Made by a program: the position numbers and the translations under genes. From positions 1 to 64,000 of the forward strand of contig CACCFV010000003.1 in the NCBI GenBank assembly GCA_902544985.1: DNA of 64,000 nt. Direction: 5' to 3'. The notes under the pieces are model-generated. The model searched no databases, had not been told where the DNA came from, and saw only the letters and a program-made list of their open reading frames with translations. Below are positions 54,002-63,004 of this stretch, piece by piece. Every line of letters begins with the position of its first letter. The first letter of the stretch is position 1. The stretch is from an uncultured Pelagibacteraceae bacterium (lineage in GTDB: Bacteria; Pseudomonadota; Alphaproteobacteria; Pelagibacterales; Pelagibacteraceae).

Positions 54002-56872
54002 TTATGCTGCATCTTCTTTGAATTCATCCATGCTTGGACACGTACAGAAAATATTTTTATCACCATAGACATTATCTACTCGAGCTACTGGTGGCCAAAA
54101 CTTATTTATTTTTAAAAATTTAGCTGGATAAGCTGCCTCTTCTCTAGAATATTTATGAGTCCAATTATCAGAAGCTAACTCGGTGTCGGTATGAGGAGCA
54201 TTTTTAATTGGATTGTCAATTTTATCAAATTTACCAGTTTTAATTAAATCTATCTCTTGTTTAATCTTAATTAAAGTATCACAAAACCTGTCAAGCTCTG
54301 ACAAGTTTTCACTTTCTGTAGGCTCAATCATCATTGTTCCTGCTACAGGCCAAGACATTGTCGGTGCATGGAAACCAAAATCAATTAATCTTTTTGCAAT
54401 ATCTTCTTCGGTAATACCTGTTTCAGATTTGATTGATCTAATATCTATAATACATTCATGAGCAACATTGCCATTTGAACCTTTGTATAAAATTGGATAA
54501 TGATCTTTTAGTCTGTCAGCAATATAATTTGCATTCAGTATTGCAACTTTAGAAGCAAGTTTTAATCCCTCAGATCCCATCATTTTTATATACATCCAAG
54601 AAATTGATAAAATACTTGAACTTCCCCAGGGAGCGGCAGATACAGCTCCTATTCCTGTTGCAGGACCACAATCTTTTACAACAGGGTGATTAGGCAGATA
54701 AACCTGTAAATGTCTTTTACAAGCTATGGGCCCCATACCTGGTCCACCACCACCATGAGGGATACAAAATGTTTTGTGTAAATTGATATGACAAACATCA
54801 GGACCAAAGTTTCCAGGTTTAGCTATACCAACTAATGCGTTTAAGTTTGCACCATCCATATAAACTTGTCCACCATGTTTGTGAATTAATTCGCATATCT
54901 CCATTATTTTTTCTTCAAACACGCCATGAGTAGATGGGTATGTTACCATGAGAGCTCCTAAATTTTCTGAATGAAGTTCCGCTTTTTTCTTTAAATCATC
55001 AAAATCAACGTTACCTTCTTTATCACAATTAACTACAACTACTTTCATCCCTACCATTTGAGCACTAGCAGGATTTGTTCCATGTGCAGAGCTTGGTATC
55101 AAACATATGTTCCTATTTTTATCACCTCTATCTAAATGATATTTTCTTATTACCATTAATCCTGCATATTCACCTTGAGCACCTGCATTGGGTTGAAGTG
55201 AAACACCTGAAAAACCAGTAATTGATCTTAACCAATTTTTTAGATCAGTGAATAATGTTCTATATCCTTCCATTTGCTCTATGGGCACAAACGGATGAGG
55301 TTCAGCTAATTCTCTCCATGAGATAGGAATCATTTCTGCAGTAGCATTTAATTTCATGGTACAAGAACCTAGTGCAATCATAGTTCTGTTCAGAGCGATA
55401 TCCTTGTCCTCTAACTTTTTAAGATACCTAACCATTTCTGTCTCTGAACGATATGAATTAAAAACAGGGTGTTCTAGATATTTTGAAGTTCTTAATAAAT
55501 TTTTTGGCAGATTGGGTAAACTTACCGTAGGATCTTCTTTCTTAATTGATTCCGCTGCATTAAAAATTTTTAATAGTTGATTTACTCTATAAACATTTTT
55601 TCTCTCATCAAAAGAAACTGCAAGCATTTCAGAATTTACTTTTCGTATATTTACTTTTTGATTTAAAGCATTTTTATAGATTTGATCAGTCTTTTCTTTA
55701 GTAATAATTGTAACAGTATCAAAAAAATGATCAGAATATATTTCATAGCCAGATTGTTTTATTTTATCAGCAAAATTTTTTGCTAATTGCGATACTCGTT
55801 CAGAAATATTTTTAATTCCATCTGGACCATGATAAATAGCATATGCAGCTGAAACTATGGCTAACAATGCCTGAGCAGTACAAATATTACTTGTCGCTTT
55901 GTCTCTTCTGATATGTTGCTCTCTTGTCTGTAGTGACAATCTATAAGCCTTATTCCCATGTCTATCTACTGAAACACCAACTATTCTACCTGGCATAGAT
56001 CTCTTAAATTCATCCTTTGTTGCAAAAAATGCTGCATGTGGTCCGCCATAACCCATTGGAATACCAAATCTTTGAGAACTGCCAACTGCAATATCAGCCC
56101 CAAGTTCTCTTGGTGTTTTTAACTTAGCAAGTGCAAGAAGATCACAAGCTAAAATTGCTTTACCATTTTTTTTATGAATTTTACTTATTGCCTCGCTTGG
56201 ATCTTTAATATCACCCAAAGTTCCTGGGTACTGTAAGACTCCACAAACAATGTCTTCTTTTAATTGCTCCAGAACTTTGTCTTCATTTCCAACAAGAACT
56301 TTAAGGCCCATAGGCTCTGCTCTAGTTCGTATAACCTCAATTGTTTGAGGATGACAATTTTCTGAGACAAAAACTAAATTACTGTCACTTTTATTAAGTC
56401 TGTAACTTAACCCCATAGCTTCTGCTGCGGCTGTACCCTCATCTAATAAAGATGCATTGGCAATATCCATTCCAGTAAAATCAACAATCATTTGTTGAAA
56501 GTTCAAAAGCATCTCTAATCTTCCTTGTGCCACTTCTGGCTGATAAGGTGTGTATGATGTATACCAGCCTGGATTTTCCAATATATTTCTTAAAATTACA
56601 TAAGGTGTATACGTACCGTAATAGCCCATTCCAATAAAATTTGAGTAAATTTGATTTTTTTTAGAAATTGCTTTTAATTTTCTTAATGCCTCATACTCTG
56701 AATTAGATTCACCAATATTAAGTTCACCCTTAAACTGTATTTTTTCTGGAACGGTATTGTCAATTAAATCATCTAATGATTCATAATTTAATTTTTTTAA
56801 CATTTTTAATTGATCATCTTCAGATGGACCAATGTGTCTTTTTATAAAATCTTTTTGAGAATTATGTAACAT
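54002..56872 (-). CDS. gcvP: Glycine dehydrogenase (decarboxylating), P-protein
   Basis: PLP enzyme decarboxylating glycine and passing the aminomethyl group to GcvH. The 956-residue homodimeric form fuses both halves: N-terminal KDFIKRHIGPSEDDQLKML, YYGTYTPYVILRNILENPGWYTSYTPYQPE (in part), and the PLP lysine in INLHKTFCIPHGGGGPGMGP; also SCTMKLN and SAAPWGSSSILSISWMYIKMMG (in part). Third gene of gcvT-gcvH-gcvP, sharing one base with gcvH. Expression should respond to glycine through the riboswitch ahead of gcvT. Confidence 0.98.
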   Translation of the reverse strand: MLHNSQKDFIKRHIGPSEDDQLKMLKKLNYESLDDLIDNTVPEKIQFKGELNIGESNSEYEALRKLKAISKKNQIYSNFIGMGYYGTYTPYVILRNILENPGWYTSYTPYQPEVAQGRLEMLLNFQQMIVDFTGMDIANASLLDEGTAAAEAMGLSYRLNKSDSNLVFVSENCHPQTIEVIRTRAEPMGLKVLVGNEDKVLEQLKEDIVCGVLQYPGTLGDIKDPSEAISKIHKKNGKAILACDLLALAKLKTPRELGADIAVGSSQRFGIPMGYGGPHAAFFATKDEFKRSMPGRIVGVSVDRHGNKAYRLSLQTREQHIRRDKATSNICTAQALLAIVSAAYAIYHGPDGIKNISERVSQLAKNFADKIKQSGYEIYSDHFFDTVTIITKEKTDQIYKNALNQKVNIRKVNSEMLAVSFDERKNVYRVNQLLKIFNAAESIKKEDPTVSLPNLPKNLLRTSKYLEHPVFNSYRSETEMVRYLKKLEDKDIALNRTMIALGSCTMKLNATAEMIPISWRELAEPHPFVPIEQMEGYRTLFTDLKNWLRSITGFSGVSLQPNAGAQGEYAGLMVIRKYHLDRGDKNRNICLIPSSAHGTNPASAQMVGMKVVVVNCDKEGNVDFDDLKKKAELHSENLGALMVTYPSTHGVFEEKIMEICELIHKHGGQVYMDGANLNALVGIAKPGNFGPDVCHINLHKTFCIPHGGGGPGMGPIACKRHLQVYLPNHPVVKDCGPATGIGAVSAAPWGSSSILSISWMYIKMMGSEGLKLASKVAILNANYIADRLKDHYPILYKGSNGNVAHECIIDIRSIKSETGITEEDIAKRLIDFGFHAPTMSWPVAGTMMIEPTESENLSELDRFCDTLIKIKQEIDLIKTGKFDKIDNPIKNAPHTDTELASDNWTHKYSREEAAYPAKFLKINKFWPPVARVDNVYGDKNIFCTCPSMDEFKEDAA

Positions 56873-57252
56873 TACGTGGTAGTCTCCTTTGCAAACTTGT
56901 CGTATTCATCTTTACTCATCAAAGAATCCATCTCAGACTTGTCTTTAATTCTTAGTTTAAAGAACCAAGCGATATTTTCTGGATCTTGATTAATAATTGA
57001 TGGGTTGTCGACTATACTCGGGTTAGTTTCTACTACTTCTCCACTTACAGGAGTATAAACATCACTCGCTGCTTTTGTAGACTCAACCACCCCTGCTGTT
57101 CCATCTTTTTCTACGTTAGAACCTTTTTCTGGAAGTTCAGCAAAAACAATATCCCCCAACATCTCTGTAGCATGCTGAGTTATTCCTATTGTCGCAATAT
57201 CACCTTCTAATCTAATCCATTCATGTTCTTTAGAATATTTAACTTCGCTCAT
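56872..57252 (-). CDS. gcvH: Glycine cleavage system H protein
   Basis: Lipoyl carrier shuttling the aminomethyl group between P-, T- and L-proteins. The 126-residue protein has [20 protein letters not shown], the lipoyl site [11 protein letters not shown] (Lys60) and [11 protein letters not shown]. Overlaps both neighbours by one base (stop/start TAATG or equivalent), so the three gcv genes are coupled. Confidence 0.98.
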   Translation of the reverse strand: MSEVKYSKEHEWIRLEGDIATIGITQHATEMLGDIVFAELPEKGSNVEKDGTAGVVESTKAASDVYTPVSGEVVETNPSIVDNPSIINQDPENIAWFFKLRIKDKSEMDSLMSKDEYDKFAKETTT

Positions 57253-58355
57253 TAGTTTACTCCTTTCACATAACTTTTTTTATAAAACGGTAAACTACAA
57301 ATATTAGCTGCATGTTTTTTACCTCTAACCTCTAAAAATACTTTAGTATTTTTTTTTGAAAATTCATTTTCCACATAGCCCATTGCCACAGGTCCGTTAA
57401 CACTAGGTCCAAATGTACCGCTTGTAATCTCCCCAATATGAACATCTGATTGATTAAATATTTTCGTTTTTTCTCTAGCAATAATTTTACCCTCGGGTTT
57501 AATTCCAACTCTTATTTTGCTAACACCATTATTTAATTGTTTAATGATGATGTCAGAACCTATAAAGTCTCCTTTAGATATTCTTTCTTTCGAAATTGCC
57601 CATTTCAAATTTGCTTCTACGGGAGTTTTATCTTTATCAAGATCATGGCCATATAAACATAAGCCAGCCTCTAATCTTAGAGTATCTCTGGCTCCTAAAC
57701 CTACTAATTTTGAACCTTTGTTAATCAATTCTCTTGTTAATTTATCTGCAGAGTCATTTGAGATTGAAATTTCAAAACCATCTTCACCTGTGTATCCAGA
57801 TCGAGTAATGTATACTTTTTGATTTTCAAAAGAAAACCAATTTCCTGACATAAAATTTAGGTCTTTAACTCCTACAACAACTTCATTTAGAATTTTTGAT
57901 GATTTAGGACCCTGGATTGCTATTAAAGATCTATTTTCATCCAAAACCATTTCATATTTTTCACTTAATAATCCCTTTAAAATTCTCAAATCATTGTATT
58001 TACACGCTGCATTAAGAATTATTAAAAATCCTTCATTTATTTTTGTAATGATTAAGTCATCTTGTATCCCTGCATCTTTATCCATTAAGAAACTGTATTT
58101 TGAATGATTTAATTTTAAATTTTTCAAATCTAATGGAAAAATTTTTTCTAAATCTTTGATTAACTCATCGCCACCATAAATAAATAATTGACCCATATGT
58201 GAAACATCAAAAATCCCAGAATGATTTCTTGTGAATTTATGCTCTTCTACAATGCCCTCAGAATATTGGATTGGCATCTGGTAACCAGCAAATTCAACAA
58301 ATTTTGCATTGCAATCTTGATGTAATTTATACAGCGGTGTTTTTTTTATTTCCAT
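57252..58355 (-). CDS. gcvT: Glycine cleavage system T protein (aminomethyltransferase)
   Basis: Releases ammonia from the aminomethylated H protein and forms 5,10-methylene-THF. Motifs: [26 protein letters not shown] (in part), [39 protein letters not shown] (in part) and [20 protein letters not shown] (in part). I take the ATG at 58355 (MEIKKTP; 367 residues) rather than the ORF-track ATG at 58373, because AAAAGAG just before it serves as ribosome-binding site and the 58373 ATG falls inside the riboswitch end. The start region is part of the 12-base alternative helix described separately. Confidence 0.96.
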   Translation of the reverse strand: MEIKKTPLYKLHQDCNAKFVEFAGYQMPIQYSEGIVEEHKFTRNHSGIFDVSHMGQLFIYGGDELIKDLEKIFPLDLKNLKLNHSKYSFLMDKDAGIQDDLIITKINEGFLIILNAACKYNDLRILKGLLSEKYEMVLDENRSLIAIQGPKSSKILNEVVVGVKDLNFMSGNWFSFENQKVYITRSGYTGEDGFEISISNDSADKLTRELINKGSKLVGLGARDTLRLEAGLCLYGHDLDKDKTPVEANLKWAISKERISKGDFIGSDIIIKQLNNGVSKIRVGIKPEGKIIAREKTKIFNQSDVHIGEITSGTFGPSVNGPVAMGYVENEFSKKNTKVFLEVRGKKHAANICSLPFYKKSYVKGVN

Positions 58356-58438
58356 ATTAACTCTTTTACCCATCTGTATATTTGCCTGAGAGTTTTGCTC
58401 CTTCGGCGAGAATTAAATCTCTTTCCAGAGTTAATATG
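58353..58438 (-). promoter_or_regulatory. Expression platform: start-codon-masking inverted repeat of the gcvT riboswitch
   Basis: On the transcript, CATATTAACTCT (58438-58427), lying between aptamer 1 and aptamer 2, is perfectly complementary over 12 bases to AGAGTTAATATG (58364-58353), which covers the purine-rich ribosome-binding site and the gcvT ATG. The 3' end of the first arm overlaps the predicted P1 strand of aptamer 2 (TCTG pairing with CAGA), so glycine binding should break the masking helix. That predicts a translational ON switch. Confidence 0.7.
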
Positions 58439-58514
58439 CTACGGTCCTTTTTGCCTGAGAGATTCCTGGGTGGTTGCTCCTTCGGCGCTACAATAGTCTG
58501 TAGTCTCTCCCGTG
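58372..58514 (-). promoter_or_regulatory. Tandem glycine riboswitch upstream of gcvTHP
   Basis: Two consecutive glycine aptamers are seen on the transcript. Aptamer 1: ACGGGAGAGAC, TAGCGCCGAAGGAGCAACC, AATCTCTCAGGCAAAAAGG and CCGT closing P1 (ACGG/CCGT). Aptamer 2: CTCTGGAAAGAG, CTCGCCGAAGGAGCAAAAC, CTCTCAGGCAAA and CAGATGGG. Each has the conserved CGCCGAAGGAGCAA and CUCUCAGGCA cores. Glycine riboswitches ahead of gcvT are known in many bacteria including Pelagibacter, where they tie glycine availability to its cleavage. The 60-residue ORF over this region is a shadow. Confidence 0.95.
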
Positions 58515-58518
58515 TTTG

Positions 58519-58548
58519 AATATTCCTATAAGAGGCTTTAAATGTCAA
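58519..58548 (-). promoter_or_regulatory. Promoter of the gcvTHP transcript
   Basis: A consensus -35 TTGACA (58548-58543) is followed after 18 bases by AATATT (58524-58519) as -10. Transcription would start about at the first base of aptamer 1. The -35 overlaps the stop codon of the upstream EamA gene, so the gcv operon has its own promoter inside that gene's end. Confidence 0.6.
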
Positions 58549-59423
58549 TTGGAAACAGTTGCCTTTGGCTTTTTTAAAAGCGTGTAAAACTGTAATAATA
58601 CAGCAAAAAGTATTATTGTTCCTCCTATTAATCCGTACAATGATGGTATTTCACTTACAAAGAGAAAAGCCCAAATAGGACCTAGAACAGATTCGGATAA
58701 CATAATTATTCCAACCATTGCAGAAGGTGTTGTTCTTGCACCAATTGTTATAAATATAAAACCAAAACCTATTTGAAAAAATCCAGCTAAAAAACCTAAA
58801 AAAATATCATGAGGTGAAATCATTATAGTTGGTGAAAGTGATAAACCAATAAGACATGAACTTACACCTGCAACAAACTGTGCTGGGACCATATCAACAG
58901 ATGGAAATTTTCTAACGATCATTATCAAAACTGCAAAGGTAATTGGCATTGTGAAAGCTGCTAAATTTCCAGATAATTCTCCTGGAGATAATGAATTTCC
59001 AACCATTAACAGCACTCCAGACATTGCTAAAATAATTGAAATCAACGTAATTAAATTAATTTTTTCTTTTAAGAAAAAGAAACCAAATATAGCTAAAAAT
59101 AAGATTTGAAGTGATATGATGAAATTAGTATTGGCAACAGTAGTGTTATACATGGCAAAAACATAACCACAAAAACCAATAGATAATATTAATCCACCAA
59201 TAAAACCTGGTAATCCAGAGTCATAAAACGATTTTAAAACTTTACTTTTATAAGTGATAATCAAGAAAGTTAAAACAGTAAGAGAAAAAAATAAAGATCT
59301 CCAAAATAATATCTGCCATAGTGTTGCTCCCTCAAAAGATTTTACAATTAATCCTCCAAAGCTTAAACTAAGAGCGCCTAAGAAAATCAATAATGGGCCA
59401 GGTAAACTTTTTAAAATAGTCAT
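58545..59423 (-). CDS. EamA/DMT-family transporter
   Basis: Ten-span carrier of 292 residues with two EamA repeats: LLIFLGALSLSFGGLIVKSFEGATLWQILFWRS (in part) for span one-two, TNFIISLQILFLAIFGFFFLKEKI closing repeat one, TTPSAMVGIIMLSESVLGPIWAFLF in repeat two (in part). It shares one base with pxpC upstream and ends just before the gcv promoter. Position between 5-oxoprolinase and gcv genes suggests an amino acid or pyroglutamate substrate, but nothing in the sequence proves it. Confidence 0.88.
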   Translation of the reverse strand: MTILKSLPGPLLIFLGALSLSFGGLIVKSFEGATLWQILFWRSLFFSLTVLTFLIITYKSKVLKSFYDSGLPGFIGGLILSIGFCGYVFAMYNTTVANTNFIISLQILFLAIFGFFFLKEKINLITLISIILAMSGVLLMVGNSLSPGELSGNLAAFTMPITFAVLIMIVRKFPSVDMVPAQFVAGVSSCLIGLSLSPTIMISPHDIFLGFLAGFFQIGFGFIFITIGARTTPSAMVGIIMLSESVLGPIWAFLFVSEIPSLYGLIGGTIILFAVLLQFYTLLKKPKATVSN

Positions 59424-60367
59424 TAAATTTGTGAAATTAAATTTTGAGTTTCTAAGTCATACAATTTAAAAAGAGTTTCTGCACTATTTAAATCTACCTC
59501 TTGAAACTTAACGCTTGAACCAGGAGTTAATTGAACTAATCTATCATAATCAGCACTTATAACTACACCAATTTTAGGATATCCCCCGATAGTTCCGTGA
59601 TCTGAAAGCATGATTATTGGATTGCCATCAGCCGGCACTTGTATAACGCCCTTAATCAATCCTTCAGATCTAATATTTGTATCAACAATATTCTCTATTT
59701 TTTTTCCTTCTAATCTCATTCCCATACGATCAGATAATTTAGAAACTTTAAATTCATTTCCAAAAAAAAGTTTTTTACCTTGCTCAGAAAAATAATCAAA
59801 ATTTGTTCCTTTCATAACTCTAATATTTTCTATCTTTGTATTAATATAATTTAATTTTTTACTTACTAAATTTTGGTTAATCTCTTTAATATTAATTTTT
59901 TGGTTAACAGATAATTTTTCTCCATTATTAGATCCTATCTTTGCCTGAATATTTGTTGAACAACTTGACCATTGAAACTTTAAATCAAATTGACCACTAA
60001 TTGCTAAATATCCATAAACCGATTTATTTGTTGATATAATATCTAGCTCATCATTATTTTCTAAAATAAAAGATCGATAACATTCTCCATCAATTAAATT
60101 ATCACCCTTTTTAATTTTAAAACTGACATCACCAGTGATAGCAATATTTATTGCGTTACCATGATATTTTAAATGAGGCCCTTGATAGGCAAATTCTATC
60201 ACAGGATGATTATTGTCATTGCCAGTAAGTTTGTTAGCTAATAAATAATTTCTATTATCCATGGCTCCACTAAATGGAATACCTATATGATAAAGATTAT
60301 TTCTTCCAAGATCTTGGAACGTTGAATTAATTCCAGCCCTTAAAATTTCAAAATAATTTTTATCCAT
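59423..60367 (-). CDS. pxpC: 5-oxoprolinase subunit C (biotin-dependent-carboxyltransferase-like, KipA family)
   Basis: Part of the PxpABC enzyme that opens 5-oxoproline (pyroglutamate) to glutamate with ATP. The 314-residue protein begins FEILRAGINSTFQDLGRNNL, and has GIPFSGAMDNRNYLLANKL (catalytic-domain start), GAxxxxK-like stretches, and IIMLSDHGTIGGYPKIGVVI near the C-terminus, typical of the KipA/AHS2 domain. It overlaps pxpB by 8 bases. A role only in urea carboxylation is unlikely since no urea carboxylase is adjacent. Confidence 0.92.
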   Translation of the reverse strand: MDKNYFEILRAGINSTFQDLGRNNLYHIGIPFSGAMDNRNYLLANKLTGNDNNHPVIEFAYQGPHLKYHGNAINIAITGDVSFKIKKGDNLIDGECYRSFILENNDELDIISTNKSVYGYLAISGQFDLKFQWSSCSTNIQAKIGSNNGEKLSVNQKINIKEINQNLVSKKLNYINTKIENIRVMKGTNFDYFSEQGKKLFFGNEFKVSKLSDRMGMRLEGKKIENIVDTNIRSEGLIKGVIQVPADGNPIIMLSDHGTIGGYPKIGVVISADYDRLVQLTPGSSVKFQEVDLNSAETLFKLYDLETQNLISQI

Positions 60368-61034
60368 GATAATTTTGATAATTCTCTTTAGTAATTCTCT
60401 TAAATGTAACTAAGTCACCTGGATTAATTAAGTTGGGCTCATTTTCTTTAGAGCTATCAAAAATATTTAATGGAGTGTTGCCAATAATATTCCATCCTCC
60501 AGGACTTTCAAATGTGTAGATATTTGCAAATTGTTCTGTCAAACCAATCGAACCTTTTGGCACCTTAACCCTTGGAGTATCAAGACGTTTTGCTCTGAGA
60601 TTTTCATCTAAATCTCCAAGAAAAGGCATACCTGCAATAAAACCTGTCATGTAGCAAAAAAATTCTTTTTCAAAAAAATTCTCATATATTTTTTCCTCTT
60701 TCATTTTAAGCTTTTCTTCTAATCTTTTTATGTCCAAAGAAAATTCTTTTTCACAACAAATAGGAATTTCAAATTTTTTATTTTGAATGTTGTCACTATT
60801 TATAACTTCAATATTATCAATTATCTTTTTAAGTTTATTAAAATTAATTTTTTTAATATCGAAAGAAACAATCAATTTATTGTATGATGGTGTAAGATTA
60901 TTAACCCCAACAATATTTTTTTTTTGAATAGTTTTAAAATATCTAATTACTTGAGTGTTAATTTCTTTACTTATCTCTTTACCAAAATCACAGTATAAAG
61001 CTGCGTCACCAAGATTTGATATATTTTTTATCAT
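60360..61034 (-). CDS. pxpB: 5-oxoprolinase subunit B (KipI family)
   Basis: AHS1/KipI-type subunit, 224 residues, partner of PxpC. Motifs: NLGDAALYCDFGKEI at the start, the YMTGFIAGMPFLGDLDENLRAKR block (in part), LDTPRVKVPKGSIGLTEQF and TFESPGGWNIIGNTPLNIFD. First gene of the minus-strand pxpB-pxpC-EamA set; 21 bases from divergent pxpA. Confidence 0.93.
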   Translation of the reverse strand: MIKNISNLGDAALYCDFGKEISKEINTQVIRYFKTIQKKNIVGVNNLTPSYNKLIVSFDIKKINFNKLKKIIDNIEVINSDNIQNKKFEIPICCEKEFSLDIKRLEEKLKMKEEKIYENFFEKEFFCYMTGFIAGMPFLGDLDENLRAKRLDTPRVKVPKGSIGLTEQFANIYTFESPGGWNIIGNTPLNIFDSSKENEPNLINPGDLVTFKRITKENYQNYHG

Positions 61035-61055
61035 GCCATGTTATACTGAAGAATA

Positions 61056-61835
61056 ATGAGTATTGAAATTAATATAAATTGTGATTTAGGTGAAAAATCT
61101 AAACATCATTCTAATAAGCATGATCCTGACTTGCTCGAGATAGTCAATTCAGCAAACATAGCATGTGGTTATCATGCGGGAGACGAGGAGACTATGAATA
61201 ACGTTGTAGAAATATCAAAAAAAAATGGCGTTAGTATTGGTGCACATCCGTCTTTTAATGATCCTGAAAACTTTGGTAGAGAAAGAATGAATTTATCATC
61301 TTCTGAGATAGAAAAATTGATAATTGATCAGTATGAAATTCTTCAAACAATTTCATCTAAACATGGTGAGAGTGTAACTCATATAAAACCACATGGTGCT
61401 TTAAACAATATGGCATGTGAAGATATTGATTTGGCTACAACTTTAGCAAAAGTGATTAAAAGTATAAATCCACAGTTGATTTATTTAGTACCAACAGGTT
61501 CAAAAATGGAACAAGCCGCTAAAAAGCTTGATATGAATATTGCATGTGAAATATTTGCTGACAGAAATTATGAAGATGATGGAAATCTTGTATCAAGAAA
61601 AAAACCTCACGCCTTAATTACTGATCCAGAGCAAGCAAAAAAGCATGTATTAAAAATGGTCCAAACTCAGTCACTTAATTGTCACAGTGGGAAACAAATA
61701 CCTTGTGAAATCGACTCTGTGTGCATACATGGAGATAATCTAAGTTCATTAGAAACTGCTAAATCAATTAAAAAAAATTTATTAGATAATGGACTTACAC
61801 TTAAAACATTAAATAAAATGAAAAAATTTATATGA
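61056..61835 (+). CDS. pxpA: 5-oxoprolinase subunit A (LamB/YcsF family)
   Basis: Third subunit of 5-oxoprolinase, 259 residues, with the LamB/YcsF signature: ININCDLGEKSKHH, NSANIACGYHAGDEETM, GVSIGAHPSFNDPENFGRE, HIKPHGALNNMA and a C-terminal CIHGDNLSSLETAK. It is on the opposite strand from pxpB-pxpC but 21 bases away, so all three may share a control region. It overlaps the TPR gene by 4 bases. Confidence 0.96.
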   Translation: MSIEININCDLGEKSKHHSNKHDPDLLEIVNSANIACGYHAGDEETMNNVVEISKKNGVSIGAHPSFNDPENFGRERMNLSSSEIEKLIIDQYEILQTISSKHGESVTHIKPHGALNNMACEDIDLATTLAKVIKSINPQLIYLVPTGSKMEQAAKKLDMNIACEIFADRNYEDDGNLVSRKKPHALITDPEQAKKHVLKMVQTQSLNCHSGKQIPCEIDSVCIHGDNLSSLETAKSIKKNLLDNGLTLKTLNKMKKFI

Positions 61836-62323
61836 TAAAAAAACTTTTAATTACTTTATTATTCTCAGTATTTATAATTTCTAACTCATTTGCTGCTGGA
61901 TCAAGTGATAGCGGTTCTTCTAAAACTAAAACACAGTACGATATGGCTGTTACTCATATTAAAGCTGCAAAAAACTTTGAAAAAAAAGATAAACTTGAAA
62001 AAGCAAAAAAAAGATACGAGAAAGCCCAAAAATTATTAATTCAATCTAATAAAAAATTTCCAAACAAAGCAGATACGTTAAATTATCTTGGTTTTACCAC
62101 TAGAAAACTTGGTGACTTTGAAAATGGAGAAAAATATTATTTAGCAGGATTAAAAATCGATCCCAAACATGTGGGTATTAATGAATATCTAGGCGAACTA
62201 TACGTAGCTACAAATAGACATAATCTTGCAGTTGAAAGACTTGAAGTGTTAAAAGGATGTAATTGCAAAGAATATGATGACTTGAAAGCTATCATTGCTG
62301 GCGAAAAAGTTTCAAAATATTAA
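61832..62323 (+). CDS. Exported tetratricopeptide-repeat protein
   Basis: A 163-residue protein with a signal peptide (about 1-22, ending NSFAAGS) and a low-complexity Ser/Gly linker, then helices with TPR spacing: LNYLGFTTRKLGDFENGEKYYLAGLKIDP (in part) and NEYLGELYVATNRHNLAVERLEVL. Ends with GCNCKEYDDLKAIIAG, a cysteine pair seen in small periplasmic TPR proteins. Probably a scaffold for a periplasmic complex. Translation is coupled to pxpA (ATGA overlap), which may be only a compaction effect. Confidence 0.85.
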   Translation: MIKKLLITLLFSVFIISNSFAAGSSDSGSSKTKTQYDMAVTHIKAAKNFEKKDKLEKAKKRYEKAQKLLIQSNKKFPNKADTLNYLGFTTRKLGDFENGEKYYLAGLKIDPKHVGINEYLGELYVATNRHNLAVERLEVLKGCNCKEYDDLKAIIAGEKVSKY

Positions 62324-62349
62324 TTACTTATAATAGACAACAGGATCTG

Positions 62350-62369
62350 AACAATTATAATTGTTTTTT
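62350..62369 (+). terminator. Weak AU-only hairpin with T run after the TPR gene
   Basis: AACAATTATAATTGTT (62350-62365) is a perfect palindrome with a TATA centre, followed by TTTT. It has terminator form but no G-C support beyond two pairs, so its strength is doubtful; in this AT-rich DNA it could be chance. Confidence 0.35.
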
Positions 62370-62383
62370 AAAATGATATTACA

Positions 62384-62995
62384 TTGTTAGAAGAATCTCT
62401 CATACTCTTACAGATTATATTTATTGATATTATCTTGGCTGCGGATAATGCAATTATAATTGGTTTAATTGCTGCAAACTTTGTACCTAAAAATAGAAAA
62501 TTGATTATTTTTTGGGGCGTAGTTGGTGCGCTTGTTTTCAAAGTTTTATTTGCTATTTTTGCTACTTACCTTTTCCAATTTTATTGGGTCAAAATAATTG
62601 GTGGTCTTCTTTTAATCTGGATTGTTAATGACCTTAGAAAAGATTTATTTGAAATTAAAAAGATCAAATCACCTACTAAAAAATCAAAAGAACCATCATT
62701 TATTAAAAGTATTTATAAAGTCCTTTTTGCAGACATAACCATCAGTTTTGATAACGTCATTGGTGTTGTTGGTGCTGCAAAAGGTAATTTTGGCTATATG
62801 ATGTTTGGGCTTATCTTGTCAGTTGTTTTGACTGGTGCATTAGCTACATATTTAGCAAATTATATTCAAAGACATCTTTGGATTGCCTATGTTGGTTTAG
62901 GTTTTATTTTGCTTGTTGCTTTACAGTTGATTATTGGTGGATTAAATGATTATGGTGTTTTATCAATTAATGAAACCTTTAAAAAATACTTCTAA
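62384..62995 (+). CDS. TerC/YjbE family integral membrane protein
   Basis: A 203-residue protein with about seven spans. The TerC signature is doubled: IIFIDIILAADNAIIIGLIA (about 10-29) and FADITISFDNVIGVVGAAKG (about 112-131), each with the acidic Asp-Asn pair in a span, plus a charged KKIKSPTKKSKEPSF loop between. Family members have been linked to manganese or calcium export and protein metalation; here that is only family inference. The start is TTG, since no in-frame ATG lies upstream before stops. Confidence 0.9.
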   Translation: MLEESLILLQIIFIDIILAADNAIIIGLIAANFVPKNRKLIIFWGVVGALVFKVLFAIFATYLFQFYWVKIIGGLLLIWIVNDLRKDLFEIKKIKSPTKKSKEPSFIKSIYKVLFADITISFDNVIGVVGAAKGNFGYMMFGLILSVVLTGALATYLANYIQRHLWIAYVGLGFILLVALQLIIGGLNDYGVLSINETFKKYF

Positions 62996-63004
62996 TCAAA
63001 AAAA

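Noticed and set aside
58366-58548. 60-residue ORF on the minus strand
   Set aside because: It lies on the glycine riboswitch and gcv promoter; its apparent protein is a translation of the aptamer cores.
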